Counted from the stretch's first letter, positions 17,445 to 25,990 are shown. The stretch is DNA of 64,000 bases from Actinomadura luteofluorescens (GCF_013409365.1 NZ_JACCBA010000001.1:558001-622000), one strand, 5' to 3'. Program-made: numbers and translations. The notes: generated by a model not told the origin, from the letters alone.

Positions 17445-18601
17445 GGCGCACCCGGCAGGCCGAGCAGGCTCGCGATGATCGACCGCTGGATCTGCGACGT
17501 ACCGCCGTAGATCGTGCCGGCGAGCGCGTCGCGCACCTCCCGTTCGATCCCGCCCTCGGTGAGGTAGCCACGCGCGCCATGGAGCTGGACCGCCTCCAGG
17601 GCGGTTTCGAGCAGGCCCTCGCTGACGACGAGCTTGAGGATCGACGACTCCAGCATGGCCAGCCGCCCCTCCCGCTTCAGCCAGCCGAACTTGTACAGCG
17701 TCAACTGCGCGAGTTCGAGGCGTATTCGCATGTCGGCCAGCGTGTGGGACACGGCCTGGAATGACCCGATCGGCCGGTCGAACTGCTCACGTTTCGCGGC
17801 GTGCTCGACACATGTCTCCAGCAGCCGCCGCATTGTCCCGACGCCGCTGGCGAAGAGGAAACCGCGTTCCCACTCGATCGTCGACGTGAATATCTGGTAC
17901 CCGGCGCCCTCCCGGCCCAGCAGTTGATCCGCGTCGAGCCGGACGTCCGAGAATTGGATCTCCCCCATGGGGGCACCGCGCAGACCGGCCTTTTCCAGCT
18001 CGCGCGTGACCCGCACTCCGGGCGCGTCGGCGGGCACCAGGAACGCCGACAGCGCGCGCTCGGGGCCCTCCGATTCACTGGTCCTCGCGAACGTGACGAA
18101 GAGGTCCGCACACGAGCCGTTGCTGATGAAGGTCTTGGTCCCGTTCAGCACCCAGCCCGAGCCGTCCCGGTGCGCCGTGGCGGCCAGCGCCAGCATGTCC
18201 GAACCCGCCTGCGGCTCGGTCAGGGCGTGCGCGCCGACGACCGCTCCCCTGCACAGTTCCGGCAGCCAGCGGGCCTTCTGCCGCTCGGTGCCGTGCTTGA
18301 CCAGGTAGATCGCGCAGGCCCAGACATGATTGTTGATCGCGAAGAGCAGGCCGTTGTTCGAGCATCCGTAGCCGAGCGCCTCGAAGGCCAGCGCCGAGGT
18401 GAGCGGATCGAACCCGGAACCGCCGTGCTCGCGGGGCACCGGCCAGCCCAGTGCCCCGAACTCGGCGGCCTTCCGCCAGCCTTCGGTGTCGAGGCTCCCC
18501 GACCTGTCGGATTCGTCGGTGCGTCCGCCCAACTCCTGGCGTGCAAAACGAACTGTTTCTGCGCACAGCTCTCGCTGTCTCGGGCTTATCGCGAAATCCA
18601 C
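17441..18601 (-). CDS. Acyl-CoA dehydrogenase-family flavoenzyme (first gene of the leftward operon)
   Basis: 386 aa. GTG at 18601 is 7 bases after AGGAGG; the longer frame to 18745 has no ribosome site. Family signatures are ALTEPQAGSDMLA and FISNGSCADLF (FAD/substrate binding), QAVSHTLADM, and near the C terminus AGTIYGGTSQIQRSII, so it is a full-length member. In methoxymalonyl and aminomalonyl pathways the FkbI/ZmaI-type homologue oxidises the carrier-bound aldehyde to the carboxylate. Its coupling (ATGA) to the ligase and dehydrogenase supports that reading. It is the promoter-proximal gene of an operon that runs for more than 18 kb. Confidence 0.88.
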   Translation of the reverse strand: MDFAISPRQRELCAETVRFARQELGGRTDESDRSGSLDTEGWRKAAEFGALGWPVPREHGGSGFDPLTSALAFEALGYGCSNNGLLFAINNHVWACAIYLVKHGTERQKARWLPELCRGAVVGAHALTEPQAGSDMLALAATAHRDGSGWVLNGTKTFISNGSCADLFVTFARTSESEGPERALSAFLVPADAPGVRVTRELEKAGLRGAPMGEIQFSDVRLDADQLLGREGAGYQIFTSTIEWERGFLFASGVGTMRRLLETCVEHAAKREQFDRPIGSFQAVSHTLADMRIRLELAQLTLYKFGWLKREGRLAMLESSILKLVVSEGLLETALEAVQLHGARGYLTEGGIEREVRDALAGTIYGGTSQIQRSIIASLLGLPGAP

Positions 18602-18818
18602 GCAGTACCTCCTGAGGGCATGGGCGGCGATCGGCACATGGCGAACGATGCCGCGCATGTGCCGCCGGGCGACCCACATGCAGAGCATGTCCGTCACCGC
18701 GTCCCAAGGCATGTCACGCAAACGCGGGACTTGCCCGCCCGCCACGCCTGAGGCATCTGTTGAAGCGGCCGTAGGCGTGTACTCCAGAACTGATGAGCGC
18801 CTTCACTAAGGAGAAAAC
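18602..18818 (-). promoter_or_regulatory. Divergent promoter region between the two arms of the NRPS cluster
   Basis: This 217-base gap separates the leftward operon start (GTG 18601, AGGAGG at about 18609) from the rightward acetyltransferase (GTG 18819, AAGGAG at 18808). Both arms must start here, but I cannot point to a convincing -35/-10 pair on either strand, and I see no long inverted repeat. Confidence 0.4.
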
Positions 18819-19367
18819 GTGCTGTTGCGGATGGCTACCCCGGCAGATCTCGGCGGGCTGCTGGACATATACGACAGCACCCTGAGATGGCTGGCCGGGC
18901 GCGGCATCGACCAATGGCAGGAGCCCCGCCTGGAACCCGAGATGATGAAGGCGGCCATCCTGGCGTCCATCCACCACCGGCAGACCTGGTGCGCGATCGA
19001 CGAACGCGGGCGACCGGCCGGCCTGGTGACGATCAAGCCGCACACGCAGCCCGGCCTCTGGCTGCCGGAGGAGGAGGCCGAACCCCATCGATACATTTAC
19101 CTGTCGCTTGTATCCCGGGAGCACGCCGGCACCGGGCTCGGAGCCGACCTGGTGGACTGGGCCGCCTCCCGGGCCGCCAGGGAGGGAGCGCACTGGATCC
19201 GCGGTGACGCGTGGACCGGCAACACGCCCCTGACGGACTACTACCTGCGGCAGGGATGGGAACTGGTGCGGGTCGTCCACCGGCCGGACCAGCCGTCGGG
19301 TGTGCTGCTCCAGCGGCGCGCCGATGTCCGCGAGACCCCGCGCCTGGTCGAGGTGACCGAGACGTGA
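18819..19367 (+). CDS. GNAT-family N-acetyltransferase
   Basis: 182 aa, GTG start at 18819 with AAGGAG 5 bases upstream. The acetyl-CoA loop (motif A) is visible as LVSREHAGTGLGADLV, preceded by the expected beta strand IYLSL, and motif B region DYYLRQGWELV follows. It heads the rightward arm and overlaps the KAS III-like gene (GTGA). In an NRPS cluster such a protein may acylate an amine of the product or act in self-protection; the acceptor cannot be predicted. Confidence 0.88.
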   Translation: MLLRMATPADLGGLLDIYDSTLRWLAGRGIDQWQEPRLEPEMMKAAILASIHHRQTWCAIDERGRPAGLVTIKPHTQPGLWLPEEEAEPHRYIYLSLVSREHAGTGLGADLVDWAASRAAREGAHWIRGDAWTGNTPLTDYYLRQGWELVRVVHRPDQPSGVLLQRRADVRETPRLVEVTET

Positions 19368-20377
19368 GCGAGGGCGGGAGTGCGGCGCGGTCCGGGATGG
19401 CCGCCGGCATCGTTTCGGTGAACGGCTACGTCCCGCAGCGAATCGTGAACAACGACGAGATCGCGGCGTGGTCGGGAGCGGCGCCGGAGTGGATCGTGCG
19501 CAAGACCGGCATCCTCGAACGCCGTTACGCATCCGCCGGCACACCGACGTCGAGGTTGGCGGTCAACGCGGCACGCCCGCTTCTCGACGACGAGCGGACC
19601 AGGAGCGACATCGGCCTGGTCATCGTCGCCACTTCCACACCTGATCGGCCGCAACCGTCCACCGCCGTGCTGGTGCAGGAGGAACTCGGGCTGGCCTACG
19701 TTCCCGCGTTCGACGTCAACGCCGTCTGCTCGGGCTTCCTCTACGCGCTCACCATCGCCGAGGCGTTCGTCGCCGCCCGCCCCGGGCTCCGGCTGGCGCT
19801 GGTCATCGGCGCCGACAAGTATTCCGCGGTGGTGGACAGGACCGACCGGCGCACGGTCAGCCTCTTCGGTGACGGCGCCGGTGCGGCACTGGTCGGCAGG
19901 GTGCCGGACGGCTACGGCATGGGCGGATCATTCTTGCTGGCGGACGGGGCGGGAGCCGCGCACGTCCAGATCAGGGGCGGGGGCACCGACAGGCCGCTCA
20001 CCCCTGATCGGCTGGCGGACGGGGAGCACCTCTTCAGGATGGACGGACGCGCCGTCCGCGAATGGGCGCTGGAGTTCGTACCGAAAGTGGTCCGCCGGAC
20101 ACTGGAGGAAGCCCGCGTCTCCTTGAGTGAAATCGACAGAGTCGTGTTCCACCAGGGGAACGTCCGCCTCGTCGAGGAGCTGGCCGCGGCGATGGGCCTC
20201 GATCGCGAGAAGCTCGCGCTCACGGCGCCGCGCTACGGCAACACCGCCGCCGCGTCCATACCGATCACGCTCGCGGCGGAACACGCCAGGCGGCCTCTGC
20301 GGCGGGGCGAGCGGGTGCTGCTCGCCTCCATCGGCGGGGGAATGACCGCCGGGTCCGTGGTCCTCACCTGGTACTGA
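19364..20377 (+). CDS. 3-oxoacyl-ACP synthase III-like (KAS III) enzyme
   Basis: 337 aa from GTG 19364, which overlaps the acetyltransferase stop (GTGA); ATG at 19397 is an alternative without a good ribosome site. The thiolase-fold triad is intact: cysteine near residue 122 in NAVCSGFLYAL, histidine near 263 in VVFHQGNVRL, asparagine near 292 in RYGNTAAAS. KAS III enzymes catalyse decarboxylative condensation of an acyl thioester with malonyl-ACP, and relatives form esters, amides or other C-C bonds. Beside an aminomalonyl cassette it may use aminomalonyl-carrier protein as the nucleophile; that is inference. It is unlikely to be the housekeeping FabH, since no other fab genes are present. 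Confidence 0.88.
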   Translation: MSEGGSAARSGMAAGIVSVNGYVPQRIVNNDEIAAWSGAAPEWIVRKTGILERRYASAGTPTSRLAVNAARPLLDDERTRSDIGLVIVATSTPDRPQPSTAVLVQEELGLAYVPAFDVNAVCSGFLYALTIAEAFVAARPGLRLALVIGADKYSAVVDRTDRRTVSLFGDGAGAALVGRVPDGYGMGGSFLLADGAGAAHVQIRGGGTDRPLTPDRLADGEHLFRMDGRAVREWALEFVPKVVRRTLEEARVSLSEIDRVVFHQGNVRLVEELAAAMGLDREKLALTAPRYGNTAAASIPITLAAEHARRPLRRGERVLLASIGGGMTAGSVVLTWY

Positions 20378-20447
20378 CCACGGTGGGCCCGCGGCCGCCC
20401 GGCCCGGAGAGAAGACCGTCTCGCCAACGCTCGAAGGGCGGAGAGAG

Positions 20448-20699
20448 ATGACACCGTTTCCTACCGTGCCCGAGGCCGCCGACATCCGCATCCCCGTGCA
20501 CCCGTCACTGATCGTCGAGGACCGCAGTGGCGACCGTTACGTCCTGGTCGCCTCCGTCTTCAAATTGGAACTGTCGCTCTGGGTGTACGAACTCCATCGT
20601 GACGACAAGCGCGTCGTTCACATGTCCAGCCTCGCCGGCTGGCGCATCACCGGCGAGGCCGGCGAAACCGTTAGTGACGAGGTTCCCCGAACCGGCTGA
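20448..20699 (+). CDS. Small protein of unknown function
   Basis: 83 aa, ATG 20448 after GGAGAGAG. Soluble, mixed alpha/beta-like composition, no signal peptide, membrane segment or cysteines. The central part alternates hydrophobic residues (YVLVASVFKLELSLWVYEL), suggesting beta strands. It follows the KAS III-like gene by 70 bases on the same strand and is probably co-transcribed. I do not recognise the family. Codon usage in this frame (G/C third positions) supports it being real. Confidence 0.6.
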   Translation: MTPFPTVPEAADIRIPVHPSLIVEDRSGDRYVLVASVFKLELSLWVYELHRDDKRVVHMSSLAGWRITGEAGETVSDEVPRTG

Positions 20700-20799
20700 T
20701 ACCGGCACCGATGCCGCGGCTTCGCCAAGCCAGGGACGTCCATCGCGCAGCGAAGCGGTCATTTCGGGCCCGCTACAACTGATTTTTAGCGGCGACAGT

Positions 20800-20963
20800 A
20801 TTTTGGACCGTTCTAATATCTTCTGAACAGGCGCGACCGGTCCATCGCACGGTCATGCCCTGCTCGCCGGACCGTCAAGGGACCACCCGGCCGCCAGTCG
20901 AGCATTTCGGCACGCGACCAGCCTCAGGACGACTCGGCCGACAATATAGGAACGATCCAAAAT
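20800..20963. repeat. Imperfect inverted repeat, two 20-base arms 124 bases apart
   Basis: Arm 1 at 20800-20819 (attttggaccgttctaatat) and arm 2 at 20944-20963 pair at 17 of 20 positions. Both arms are AT-rich islands in a stretch without genes and contain the common core ttttgga-y-cgttc. They could be operator sites in opposite orientation or the ends of a small decayed element. The rest of 20700-21212 shows nothing I can name. Confidence 0.5.
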
Positions 20964-21212
20964 GGCGTCCATTCCCGCCGTTTCATGCTCTGTCATGCCC
21001 GTGAGCTGCGAAGACAAGAAACGGCGGACCGGCCTCGTGCACCGGGCGGGACGTCCAGTGAACGTTCCCTCCGCTAAGGCCGATCCGCCGCTCCTGTGCG
21101 CCCCTGCCGACGGGTGACTAGTCCGCCGCAATGAAGAGGGGCTTACACGCTTGACAGAATAGCACTTTCGACGAAGCGATCATCCTGTTAGCATCCGATT
21201 GAAACTCAAAGA

Positions 21213-21328
21213 AGAGCCCGTTACGGCTCTCTCAGCGAGTTGCACTGTCAGCTAGGTGCAACCAGGGAGAGCCGGGCGGACACCCGGGACTTCCTGGTGC
21301 ACCGTGCACCGAAAGGGGAGTCCCCCAA
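21213..21328 (+). promoter_or_regulatory. Structured leader with alternative stems ahead of the exporter gene
   Basis: Stem A, 21213-21218 with 21225-21230 (agagcc/ggctct), loop cgttac. Stem C, 21239-21245 with 21256-21262 (gttgcac/gtgcaac). Helix B, 21225-21233 with 21265-21273, encloses stem C and uses the 3' arm of A, so A and B exclude each other. A further pairing, 21286-21291 with 21319-21324 (gggact/agtccc), contains hairpin 21296-21310 (ggtgca ccg tgcacc) and covers part of the ribosome site AGGGGAG (21314-21320). This is the layout of a riboswitch or attenuator controlling translation. I could not match it to a known class. Confidence 0.5.
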
Positions 21329-22315
21329 ATGGGCTTCACCAAAGAGAACGGAGCGGCCAAGCTGGGTGAACCCAGCGAAGCGGTTCCGCCGCAGGGAAAG
21401 CTCGCCGCCTTCCTGGTGGCAGCACTCGTGATCGGCGAGACCGGCGTCATCCTCCAGCTGTTCTTCAACGTGATCAAGGAGGAGGGGCCCATCATGACCT
21501 CCTTCCTGCAGACCGTTGTGGGCACTGCGCTGCTGTGGTGCGTCGTCCGGCCCAAGCTCAACGCCGGATGGCCGCTGTGGTGGCGGGCGCTCGCCGTCGG
21601 GGGATCCAGCGTGGTCAGCCTCGTCGCAGCGCGTGAGGCCATGACGCTCGTCCCCTACGGGACGATCACCTGCCTGGCGTTCGTGTTCGGTCCGATGTTC
21701 GCCATGACCTTCAGGATCGGCCGCGCCGCGAAGGCAAGGACGTTGAAGAGGAAGTGGACGATCGCGTCGCCGTTCCTGGCCGCGGCGTCCGTCTTCCTCC
21801 TCGTCGACGGACTCGGGTCCGGCGACCTCGTGGGCTTCGGCCTCATCGGGCTGGTGGCCCTCGCCTACCACGTCTACGCCACCACCACCTCCGGCCTCCA
21901 GCGGGAGGACGTGAACACGGTGGCGACCCTGGCGCGGCTGCCCACCGTGCTCCTCCTCACGGGGATGCTCTTCTCCGCGGAGGCGCCCAGTGCGCTGCTC
22001 CACGTCAGCGGCCAGGCGTGGTGGGTCTGCTCGGTCTCCGGCGCCGTCGGCGTCGTGGCCCTGCTGATGATCAACGCGGCGTGGAAGCGCGGCCTGACGG
22101 TCACGACCCACGCCGGCGTCATGCCCGTGGACAACGGGCTGGCGATGGTCGACGGCATGCTCGCCGGCCAATTCCCGTCCCTGGCCAACTGGTTCGGGGC
22201 CGGGCTGGTCGTCGCCGCGGAAGTGGGCGCCACGCGCGCCCGGATCCCGGACGGGGACAAGCCGTCGAAGTTCGCTGCGTTCCTCGACGGCCTTCCCGCC
22301 AGGATCGCCCGATGA
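21329..22315 (+). CDS. EamA/DMT-superfamily transporter
   Basis: 328 aa, ATG 21329 after AGGGGAG. About ten hydrophobic segments in two repeats, beginning LAAFLVAALVIGETGVILQLFF and ending ANWFGAGLVVAAEVG, as in the 10-TM drug/metabolite transporter fold (RhtA-, RhaT- or EamA-like). Members usually export amino acids or small metabolites. Being the end of the rightward arm and followed by a strong terminator, it may export the cluster's product or a precursor. Translation is probably controlled by the structured leader. Confidence 0.85.
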   Translation: MGFTKENGAAKLGEPSEAVPPQGKLAAFLVAALVIGETGVILQLFFNVIKEEGPIMTSFLQTVVGTALLWCVVRPKLNAGWPLWWRALAVGGSSVVSLVAAREAMTLVPYGTITCLAFVFGPMFAMTFRIGRAAKARTLKRKWTIASPFLAAASVFLLVDGLGSGDLVGFGLIGLVALAYHVYATTTSGLQREDVNTVATLARLPTVLLLTGMLFSAEAPSALLHVSGQAWWVCSVSGAVGVVALLMINAAWKRGLTVTTHAGVMPVDNGLAMVDGMLAGQFPSLANWFGAGLVVAAEVGATRARIPDGDKPSKFAAFLDGLPARIAR

Positions 22316-22379
22316 ACTGACGTGCGTCACGCACGTCCGGAGTGAGGAAAAGCCCCAAGAAGGCTGATCCAATACCCGT

Positions 22380-22416
22380 CGGTGGGGAGGAGCAATCCTC
22401 CCCACCGAACCCTTTT
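22380..22416 (+). terminator. Strong intrinsic terminator after the transporter
   Basis: Perfect 12-bp stem 22380-22391 with 22396-22407, loop gcaa, followed by a short T run at 22413-22416. A second hairpin with 7-bp stem lies at 22320-22336 (acgtgcg tca cgcacgt). Together they close the rightward transcription unit. Confidence 0.8.
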
Positions 22417-22518
22417 GTGCGGCACTTGTGGGGGGCCAGGAACGATCTGGGCGTCGACCCGGGACGACGACCGCGACCTGGGCTCTGCCGCCAGACCTCG
22501 CGGTCTTCCCCGAGCCGA

Positions 22519-22995
22519 TCAGTTGAAGCAGTCCTGGTCCTTGAGGTTCAGCGCCATCATCGTGACGTGGCCGCGTTCCACTTCGAACTGGTACGACGCA
22601 CGGTGGTCGCGGGGTGCGGTGACGCCCCAGAAGCCGTGGACGTCGCGCCGGACGCCGGGATAGGCGCGCTTGACCCCGGAGAGCGTGGAGCCGACGTGCA
22701 CGCCGCGCGGAGTGCGGGTGCGGCGGGGCGGCTGGATCATCGCGACCCCGTACTTCTTGGAGATGTAGACCGACAGGTCGTCGCGGCCCGTGGGGTGGCC
22801 CTTCAGGTCGAAACCGTCGCACCACCGTCCGCTGAACTTGCGGACCAGCATCCCGGTGCGAAGAGCGGCCCGCTCGGAACTACCGATCCTCAGAGCACCG
22901 TAACCCTGGGAAGTGAGCTGGACGGTTTCGACGGCGGTGAAGGCAAGGCTGGAGGCGGCGGCCGCGCCGGCCAAAGCCATGGTGAAGACGCGCAA
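22519..22995 (-). CDS. Secreted protein of unknown function
   Basis: 158 aa. TTG at 22995 has GGGAG 7 bases upstream; the next ATG (22980) would be too far from it. The N terminus is a signal peptide (MRVFTMALAGAAAASSLAFT). The mature part has two cysteines far apart (WCDGF and the C-terminal QDCFN), possibly forming one disulfide. No catalytic motif recognised. It follows the signal peptidase gene by 116 bases on the same strand and might be its product's partner or simply downstream. Confidence 0.7.
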   Translation of the reverse strand: MRVFTMALAGAAAASSLAFTAVETVQLTSQGYGALRIGSSERAALRTGMLVRKFSGRWCDGFDLKGHPTGRDDLSVYISKKYGVAMIQPPRRTRTPRGVHVGSTLSGVKRAYPGVRRDVHGFWGVTAPRDHRASYQFEVERGHVTMMALNLKDQDCFN

Positions 22996-23111
22996 GTGCT
23001 CTCCCTTTTCCCGAGTGTTTCCAGTGGCGTCACGGTCGCCTTCCTCTTGCCCGCAGAGTGTTCATCTCAATACGGATCGTGACAGTGGCGGGTGCGCCTG
23101 CCGGTGAGTGC

Positions 23112-23537
23112 TCACTGGCCGGACAGGCGGTAGAGCATGACGCCGACGATCCGGTGGCGCGGGACGTATCCGTAATGCCGGGAGTCCCAGCTCACCGGAC
23201 GGTTGTCGCCGAGCACGACGAGCGTGCGCGGCGGGACAGAGGCGCCGCCGATCCGCGCGACGTCCGGGTCCGCCCAGCCCGCGGGCACATGGTCGCCGGG
23301 GACGGCCACCGTTCGTTTGAGCAGCAGCGTGGTCCGGGGCCGGTCGTCGGGACGCAGAAGGATCACCTGGCCGCGTCTGACCCGCCGGGTTCGGCGCACC
23401 AGGATGCGGTCGCCCGAGCGCAGGGCGGGTTCCATGCTCGTCCCGTCCACGGTGGTCAGCAGGAGGCCGCGCCGGGCCGCGAGCACCAGCAGCCCGGCCG
23501 CGGTGAGCGCCCCGGCGGCGAGGGCGGGGCGGATCAC
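23112..23537 (-). CDS. S26-family signal peptidase
   Basis: 141 aa, GTG at 23537 overlapping the ABC transporter stop, AGGAGG upstream. One N-terminal membrane segment, then catalytic serine S34 in GTSMEPAL and lysine K74 in LLLKRTVAVPGD, and box E LGDNRPVSWDSRHYG, so the Ser/Lys dyad is intact. Shorter than housekeeping LepB. Coupling to an exporter and a cysteine-rich peptide suggests a dedicated peptidase that removes the leader after or during export. Confidence 0.9.
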   Translation of the reverse strand: MIRPALAAGALTAAGLLVLAARRGLLLTTVDGTSMEPALRSGDRILVRRTRRVRRGQVILLRPDDRPRTTLLLKRTVAVPGDHVPAGWADPDVARIGGASVPPRTLVVLGDNRPVSWDSRHYGYVPRHRIVGVMLYRLSGQ

Positions 23538-25360
23538 GTGACCTCCTGGTAGCCGGACGCCTGGAGCCGGAAGAGGCGGGCGTAACCGCCGTCGGCGGCC
23601 ATCAGTGCCGCGTGCGTGCCCTGCTCGACGATCCGCCCCTCCCGCAGGACCACGATGCGGTCGGCGTCGCGGACGGCGCTCAGCCGGTGCGAGATGAGCA
23701 GGCTGGCGCGGTCCCGGCGGTGCTCACGCATCCGCGCGTGCACCTCGTGCTCGGCCTCGGGATCCAGGCCCGCGCCGGGCTCGTCGAGGATCATCAGGTC
23801 CCGGCCCTCGCGGACCAGCGCCCGGGCCAGCGCGACCCGCTTCCACTGCCCGCCGGACAGCACCACGCCGGTCACCTCGTCCGCCTCGCCGAGCGCGAAC
23901 ATGCGGGTGAGCGCCGTGTCGTAGCCGCGGGGCAGGGCGGCCAGCCGGTCGTGGACGCCGGCGAGGGCGGCCGCGGCCTCCACCCGGCTCGGCTCGCCCA
24001 GGGACGCCAGGTCGCCCAGGGCGATGTTGTCGCGAGCGGTCATCTCGTAGTTCATGTGGTCCTGGAACACCGCGCTTATCCGGGTGCGAAGCGCTTCGGG
24101 CGGGATGTCGCGCAGGTCCACGCCGTCCCAGAGGATCTGCCCGCGGGTCGGGTCGTACATCCGGCACAGCAGCTTGACCAGCGTGCTCTTGCCGGCGCCG
24201 TTCAGGCCGACGAGCGCGACGGCGTCGCCGTGAGGGATCGTCAGGTCGAGTCCGCGCAGCACCCAGGGGTGGCCGTCGCCGTAGCGGAACCACACGTCGC
24301 GCACTTCGATCCCGCGGCGCAGCGGCGGCGCGTCCGCGCCTTCCGCGCGAGGGAGGTCGGATTCGGCGCCGACGACCGCGACGTAGTGGGCGAACGACAG
24401 CAGCCGCGCCTGGCCGCCGGACACCGCCGTGATGAGCCCCGCGAGCGCGGCCTGCACGCCCGCGGCGGCGGCCAGGAACATGGTGACGTCCCCGGCGCTG
24501 AGCGCGCCGTCGCGGGCCGCGCCGATCGCCCACCAGAGACCGGCGCCGGTCACCGCGGCGCTGACCGTGGTCAGGCCGCCCTGGGTGCGCAGCTCGCGCA
24601 GGTCCATGCGGCGGGTGGCCCGGTCGGCGTCCCGCCGCTCGCGCATCATGCGCAGACGCAGGAACGCACCGATCCCGAACAGCCGGATCTCCGTGGCGGC
24701 GGCCGTGCCGGTGAGCAGCTGCCCGTAGAAGAACTCGCGGCGGTGGTACCGCTCGATGCTCCACTCCATGGCGGAGCGCCGACGGGTGAGCAGGACCTCG
24801 GCGACGAGGGCCGGCAACGCGGCGGCGAGCACCAGGCCGGTCATCACCGGGCTCAGAAGCGCGAGGGAGGTGAGGAAGCCGGCCAGCGACAGAAGCCCGC
24901 CGAGCCCCCCGCCGAAGCCGTCCACGATCTCGGGCAGGCGCTGGACGGCCTGCTGCGCGAGCCGGAGCCGGTCCTGGAAGGCCGGGTCCTCGAAGGCGCG
25001 CAGGCCGACCTGGCGTTCGGCGGCGGCGAACAGCCGGTCGGTGCCGGCCGCCCCGGCCGCCCGGCCGATCTGGGCCCGTGCGTACTGGGCGGCGAGCGGC
25101 AGGAACGCGGCCGCCGTCCCCGCCGCGACCAGTCCGAGCGCCAGGCCCGCGACCGGGCCGTGCGCGCCGGTCAGGCGGTCGATGACGAGTTTGGTGAGCC
25201 AGGCCGTGGCGACGGGCGTCGCGGCCGTCGCCACGGTGAGGGCCAGGAAGAGCGGAACCCGCACGGGGGCGGCCCGTCCGATCAGCGCCATGGCCGCGGC
25301 CGCCGAGGCGCGCAGCTCGCGCGGCCCGATGCGCCGGTCCGGCGCCGGGGCGTCGGACAC
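23534..25360 (-). CDS. ABC exporter, fused membrane and ATPase domains
   Basis: 608 aa from GTG 25360, 2 bases after the stop of the thioredoxin-like gene. The first half (to about residue 330) is a six-helix type ABC exporter domain; the second half holds Walker A GLNGAGKSTL, signature LSGGQWKRVAL, Walker B LMILDEPGAG and H-loop LLISHRLSAV. There is no N-terminal C39 peptidase domain, which fits with a separate S26 peptidase next door. Probable substrate is the six-cysteine peptide encoded upstream. Confidence 0.92.
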   Translation of the reverse strand: MSDAPAPDRRIGPRELRASAAAAMALIGRAAPVRVPLFLALTVATAATPVATAWLTKLVIDRLTGAHGPVAGLALGLVAAGTAAAFLPLAAQYARAQIGRAAGAAGTDRLFAAAERQVGLRAFEDPAFQDRLRLAQQAVQRLPEIVDGFGGGLGGLLSLAGFLTSLALLSPVMTGLVLAAALPALVAEVLLTRRRSAMEWSIERYHRREFFYGQLLTGTAAATEIRLFGIGAFLRLRMMRERRDADRATRRMDLRELRTQGGLTTVSAAVTGAGLWWAIGAARDGALSAGDVTMFLAAAAGVQAALAGLITAVSGGQARLLSFAHYVAVVGAESDLPRAEGADAPPLRRGIEVRDVWFRYGDGHPWVLRGLDLTIPHGDAVALVGLNGAGKSTLVKLLCRMYDPTRGQILWDGVDLRDIPPEALRTRISAVFQDHMNYEMTARDNIALGDLASLGEPSRVEAAAALAGVHDRLAALPRGYDTALTRMFALGEADEVTGVVLSGGQWKRVALARALVREGRDLMILDEPGAGLDPEAEHEVHARMREHRRDRASLLISHRLSAVRDADRIVVLREGRIVEQGTHAALMAADGGYARLFRLQASGYQEVT

Positions 25361-25362
25361 GC

Positions 25363-25881
25363 TCAGCCCCGGGCGGCCGGCACCGGGAGCCGGTCGATCC
25401 GAGTGCCGGTCGCGGCGATCCGCCCGTCCTCCCCGACCACGTAGAGGGCGGGAGTCCACTCGTTCCGGAACGCGCGGGCCATCGGGCCGCCGTCGAGATC
25501 GGCGAGCACCACCCTGGCGACGGGCGTCAGGGCCGCCACCGACGCCGGGTCGTCACCGCCGACCACCGCGAGGACGTTCTCCCTGCCCAGGTCGCGAGCC
25601 CGTTCGACGAAGGACGGCAGGAGATCATGGCATGCCTCGCAGTCGGCGGAGAAGAACCCGACGACGCCGGTCACGTCATGGCGCGTCACCGGATCACCGT
25701 CGCTGGTCACCGCCGCGAGCTCGCCCACGGGGTCGCCGGGCCGCAGGGCGAAAAGCCCGTCGTCGCGGCCTGTGGACCGCAGCGCGTCCGCCCGCATCCG
25801 GCGCAGGATGCCGACCGTCAGCAGCAGGTTCAGCAGGCACAGCGCACCGAGCAGCACGACGGCCGCCGCAAGATATGGCAT
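25363..25881 (-). CDS. Membrane-anchored thioredoxin-like (TlpA/MauD-type) protein
   Basis: 172 aa, ATG 25881. An N-terminal membrane anchor (PYLAAAVVLLGALCLLNLLL) precedes a thioredoxin-fold domain with the redox pair C81/C84 in FFSADCEACHDLL and the cis-proline region EWTPALYVVG. Such proteins act outside the membrane in disulfide reduction or exchange, and MauD-like forms occur beside exported cysteine-rich peptides. The neighbouring six-cysteine peptide is a natural client. Confidence 0.85.
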   Translation of the reverse strand: MPYLAAAVVLLGALCLLNLLLTVGILRRMRADALRSTGRDDGLFALRPGDPVGELAAVTSDGDPVTRHDVTGVVGFFSADCEACHDLLPSFVERARDLGRENVLAVVGGDDPASVAALTPVARVVLADLDGGPMARAFRNEWTPALYVVGEDGRIAATGTRIDRLPVPAARG

Positions 25882-25990
25882 CAGGAATCCCTAGCGAAGA
25901 TCGGACCATGTCGCCGGACGACGACCGGGATCGCCGCCGGACCTCTCGCCCGCCGGACGGCGGCGCGGCCGCACCGCCGCCCGGGTCGGA

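Noticed and set aside
21213..21230. Possible mini-ykkC (guanidine-II) hairpin
   Set aside because: ACGG spans loop and stem rather than forming the required ACGR loop, and a second matching hairpin is absent.
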